Below are positions 61,088 to 64,000 of a DNA stretch of 64,000 nt, piece after piece (positions within the stretch are counted from its first letter, which is position 1; the number at the start of each line of letters is the position of its first letter). A program made the position numbers and the translations under genes. A model generated the notes under the pieces. The model worked only from the letters and a program-made list of their open reading frames with translations, was not told where the DNA came from and did no database searches. Source of the stretch: Pseudomonas sp. H3(2019) (GTDB lineage: Bacteria; Pseudomonadota; Gammaproteobacteria; Pseudomonadales; Pseudomonadaceae); assembly GCF_007713465.1 (NCBI RefSeq), contig NZ_VMSG01000005.1, positions 124,001 through 188,000 of the forward strand. Direction: 5' to 3'.

Positions 61088-61876
61088 TCAAATCGACTTG
61101 ACATGCGCCAACGGAAACAGCCGCTTGAAGTTTTCCGTAGTCTGCTCGGCAAAGCGCTCATAGGACTCGCCGCGCAACATGGCCAGAAACTCCGCGACAT
61201 CCCGCACGTACTGCGGAAGATTCGGCTTGCCGCGATGAGGAATTGGCGCCAGGTACGGCGAATCGGTTTCCACCAGCAGGCGGTCCGCCGGTACTTGCCG
61301 GGCCACATCGCGCAAGGCATCGGCATTGCGGAAAGTCACGATCCCCGACAACGAAATATAAAAACCCAGATCCAGTGCGGCCTTGGCCATGTCCCAGTCT
61401 TCGGTGAAGCAATGCAACACCCCGGCCTGCGGCAACGCTGCCTCACGCAGTAACGTCAGCGTGTCGGCGCGGGCGCCACGGGTATGGACAATCACCGGCT
61501 TGCCGGTCTGCCGGGCCGCTTGCAGGTGCAAACGGAAGGACTCCTGCTGCAACTCGGCCGCTTCTGGCTCGTAGTGGTAGTCCAGACCGGTTTCACCGAT
61601 TGCCACCACCCGCGGATGATTGAGTTCCTGCAGCAGCCAGTCCAGCGCCGGCGCGGCGCCCGGCTGAACATCCAGTGGATGCACGCCCACCGAACAATCG
61701 ACATCGTCGTAACGCTCGGCGAGGGCCTTGACGTCCTTGGCGTTGTCGACACTGACGCCGATACAAAGAAAGTGCCCGACCCCGCGCTGACGAGCAGCGG
61801 CAAGCGCAGCATCCAGCGAGCCGTCGTGTGCGGCGAGGTCGAGACGGTCAAGGTGACAATGGGAATCTACGAGCAT
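61088..61876 (-). CDS. TatD-family metal-dependent hydrolase
   Basis: The 262-residue TIM-barrel hydrolase begins MLVDSHCHLD with metal histidines 6 and 8, then IGETGLDYHY (Glu), PVIVHTRGA, VLHCFTED and LVETDSPYLAP. TatD proteins are Mg-dependent nucleases. The longer frame adds four codons from a TTG; I use the ATG at 61876. It is co-oriented with pilZ, holB and tmk, 12 bases after pilZ, as in other pseudomonads. Confidence 0.93.
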   Translation of the reverse strand: MLVDSHCHLDRLDLAAHDGSLDAALAAARQRGVGHFLCIGVSVDNAKDVKALAERYDDVDCSVGVHPLDVQPGAAPALDWLLQELNHPRVVAIGETGLDYHYEPEAAELQQESFRLHLQAARQTGKPVIVHTRGARADTLTLLREAALPQAGVLHCFTEDWDMAKAALDLGFYISLSGIVTFRNADALRDVARQVPADRLLVETDSPYLAPIPHRGKPNLPQYVRDVAEFLAMLRGESYERFAEQTTENFKRLFPLAHVKSI

Positions 61877-61888
61877 AAAAGACGGCAA

Positions 61889-62245
61889 CTACATCGTATG
61901 AGTGGGACGGTCGGACTTCAGGGTTCCGACCAGATAGGTTTCGATTCGGCTTCGGGCGGTGTCGTCGCCTTCATTGAACTGCACGCCGACACCGGCGGCG
62001 CGATTCCCCTGAGCACCTTTGGGGGTGATCCAGGTCACTGTACCGGCCACCGGAATTTTTTCCGGTTCATCCATCAAGTGCAGCAGCATGAATACCTCGT
62101 CGCCCAACTTGTAGCTTTTGTTGGTCGGGATAAACAGGCCGCCATTCTTGATGAACGGCATGTAGGCCGCATAAAGCACGGATTTGTCCTTGATGGTCAG
62201 GGACAGGATGCCGTTGCGCGGGCCCAGACTGACGAGTTCGTTCAT
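61889..62245 (-). CDS. pilZ: PilZ, type IV pilus assembly protein
   Basis: The 118-residue protein aligns with P. aeruginosa PilZ (LGPRNGILSLTIKDK, LYAAYMPFIKNGGLFIPT, GNRAAGVGVQF, SDRPTHTM at the end). It is required for type IV pilus assembly and, unlike other PilZ-domain proteins, lacks the c-di-GMP-binding RxxxR motif; I also see none. GGAGGT precedes the ATG at 62245. It sits between holB and tatD. Confidence 0.95.
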   Translation of the reverse strand: MNELVSLGPRNGILSLTIKDKSVLYAAYMPFIKNGGLFIPTNKSYKLGDEVFMLLHLMDEPEKIPVAGTVTWITPKGAQGNRAAGVGVQFNEGDDTARSRIETYLVGTLKSDRPTHTM

Positions 62246-62287
62246 GCTGACCTCCATGGCTGATGATCAGAGTCTAGGCGCAGAAGC

Positions 62288-63908
<1,621 letters not shown>

Positions 63909-63918
63909 TTAGTCAGAG

Positions 63919-64000
63919 TCATTGCGGGCTTTGCGGCTCATCGGCACTCGGTGCCGGAGCGGCAGCCGGAGCCGGAGCCGGTTGCGATGACGGCAATTGC
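63919..64000 (-). CDS. mltG: MltG C-terminus (partial)
   Basis: The last 26 codons, ending at TGA 63919-63921, read as an Ala/Pro-rich tail (QPAPAPAAAPAPSADEPQSPQ-stop), typical of the end of pseudomonad MltG (endolytic transglycosylase) that precedes tmk in this conserved gene order. Only the tail is present; identity is inferred from synteny and composition, not from catalytic motifs. Confidence 0.6.
   Translation of the reverse strand, partial: QLPSSQPAPAPAAAPAPSADEPQSPQ

Overview
The window looks like chromosomal DNA of a fluorescent-group Pseudomonas. The DNA is GC-rich, nearly every gene reads as a Pseudomonas ortholog (ThrH, CysH as a 4Fe-4S APS reductase, PilZ-HolB-Tmk, AcnD/PrpF methylcitrate cycle, ETF/ETF-QO), and REP-type palindromes characteristic of this group sit between genes. 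There is no prophage, integrase, insertion sequence or CRISPR array. The species cannot be fixed from the sequence alone.

Layout. 1-6416: methylcitrate cycle operon on the minus strand (GntR regulator, prpB, prpC, REP element, acnD, prpF cut by the window edge) for propionyl-CoA breakdown. 6687-9750: a tightly coupled three-gene operon (periplasmic retropepsin-like protease, inactive-transglutaminase/7TM protein, RimK-like ATP-grasp ligase). 9852-15408: pabB, thrH, cysH, a divergent LysR/SDR pair and a HAD phosphatase. 15664-22100: accessory DNA with a RelE-type toxin/antitoxin pair, a glycine-zipper protein, small hypotheticals, a second divergent LysR/NAD-reductase pair, a DUF4337 protein and lipoproteins including OsmE. 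22120-24316: decaying genes (a small frameshifted gene, a UbiD-like fragment, a broken MFS transporter, a phosphoribosyltransferase fragment).

24433-32257: tRNA-Ser(GGA), a crotonase, plsC, CorA, a class I amidotransferase and a thiolase/FadJ-like beta-oxidation pair. 32659-36988: a 31-residue membrane peptide, a cytochrome c protein and a second peptide-modification operon (circularly permuted ATP-grasp, alpha-E, transglutaminase-like protease). 37291-43522: RraB, small and secreted proteins, a MocR/GabR regulator and an envelope operon (solute-binding protein, DUF4398 lipoprotein, OmpA lipoprotein). 43605-47498: etfBA divergent from ETF-QO; the ETF-QO promoter carries a good PsrA-type operator. 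47588-57677: AraC/YahK pair, an orphan lipoprotein, a partial galactonate cluster (dgoK, dgoA, IclR), GNAT, HD hydrolase, MFS, DUF1285 and DUF4823 proteins. 57888-64000: moaA, TetR regulator, class V aminotransferase, an intergenic sRNA matching the position of rgsA, then tatD-pilZ-holB-tmk-mltG, a block conserved in pseudomonads.

Two themes link the genes. Acyl-CoA and propionate catabolism is represented by prp, the thiolase/FadJ pair, crotonase, ETF and ETF-QO. Two unrelated, poorly characterised ATP-grasp/transglutaminase peptide-modification operons lie 24 kb apart; they are the best candidates for an under-described system. Starts were chosen by family alignment and ribosome-binding sites, so several differ from the longest ORF.
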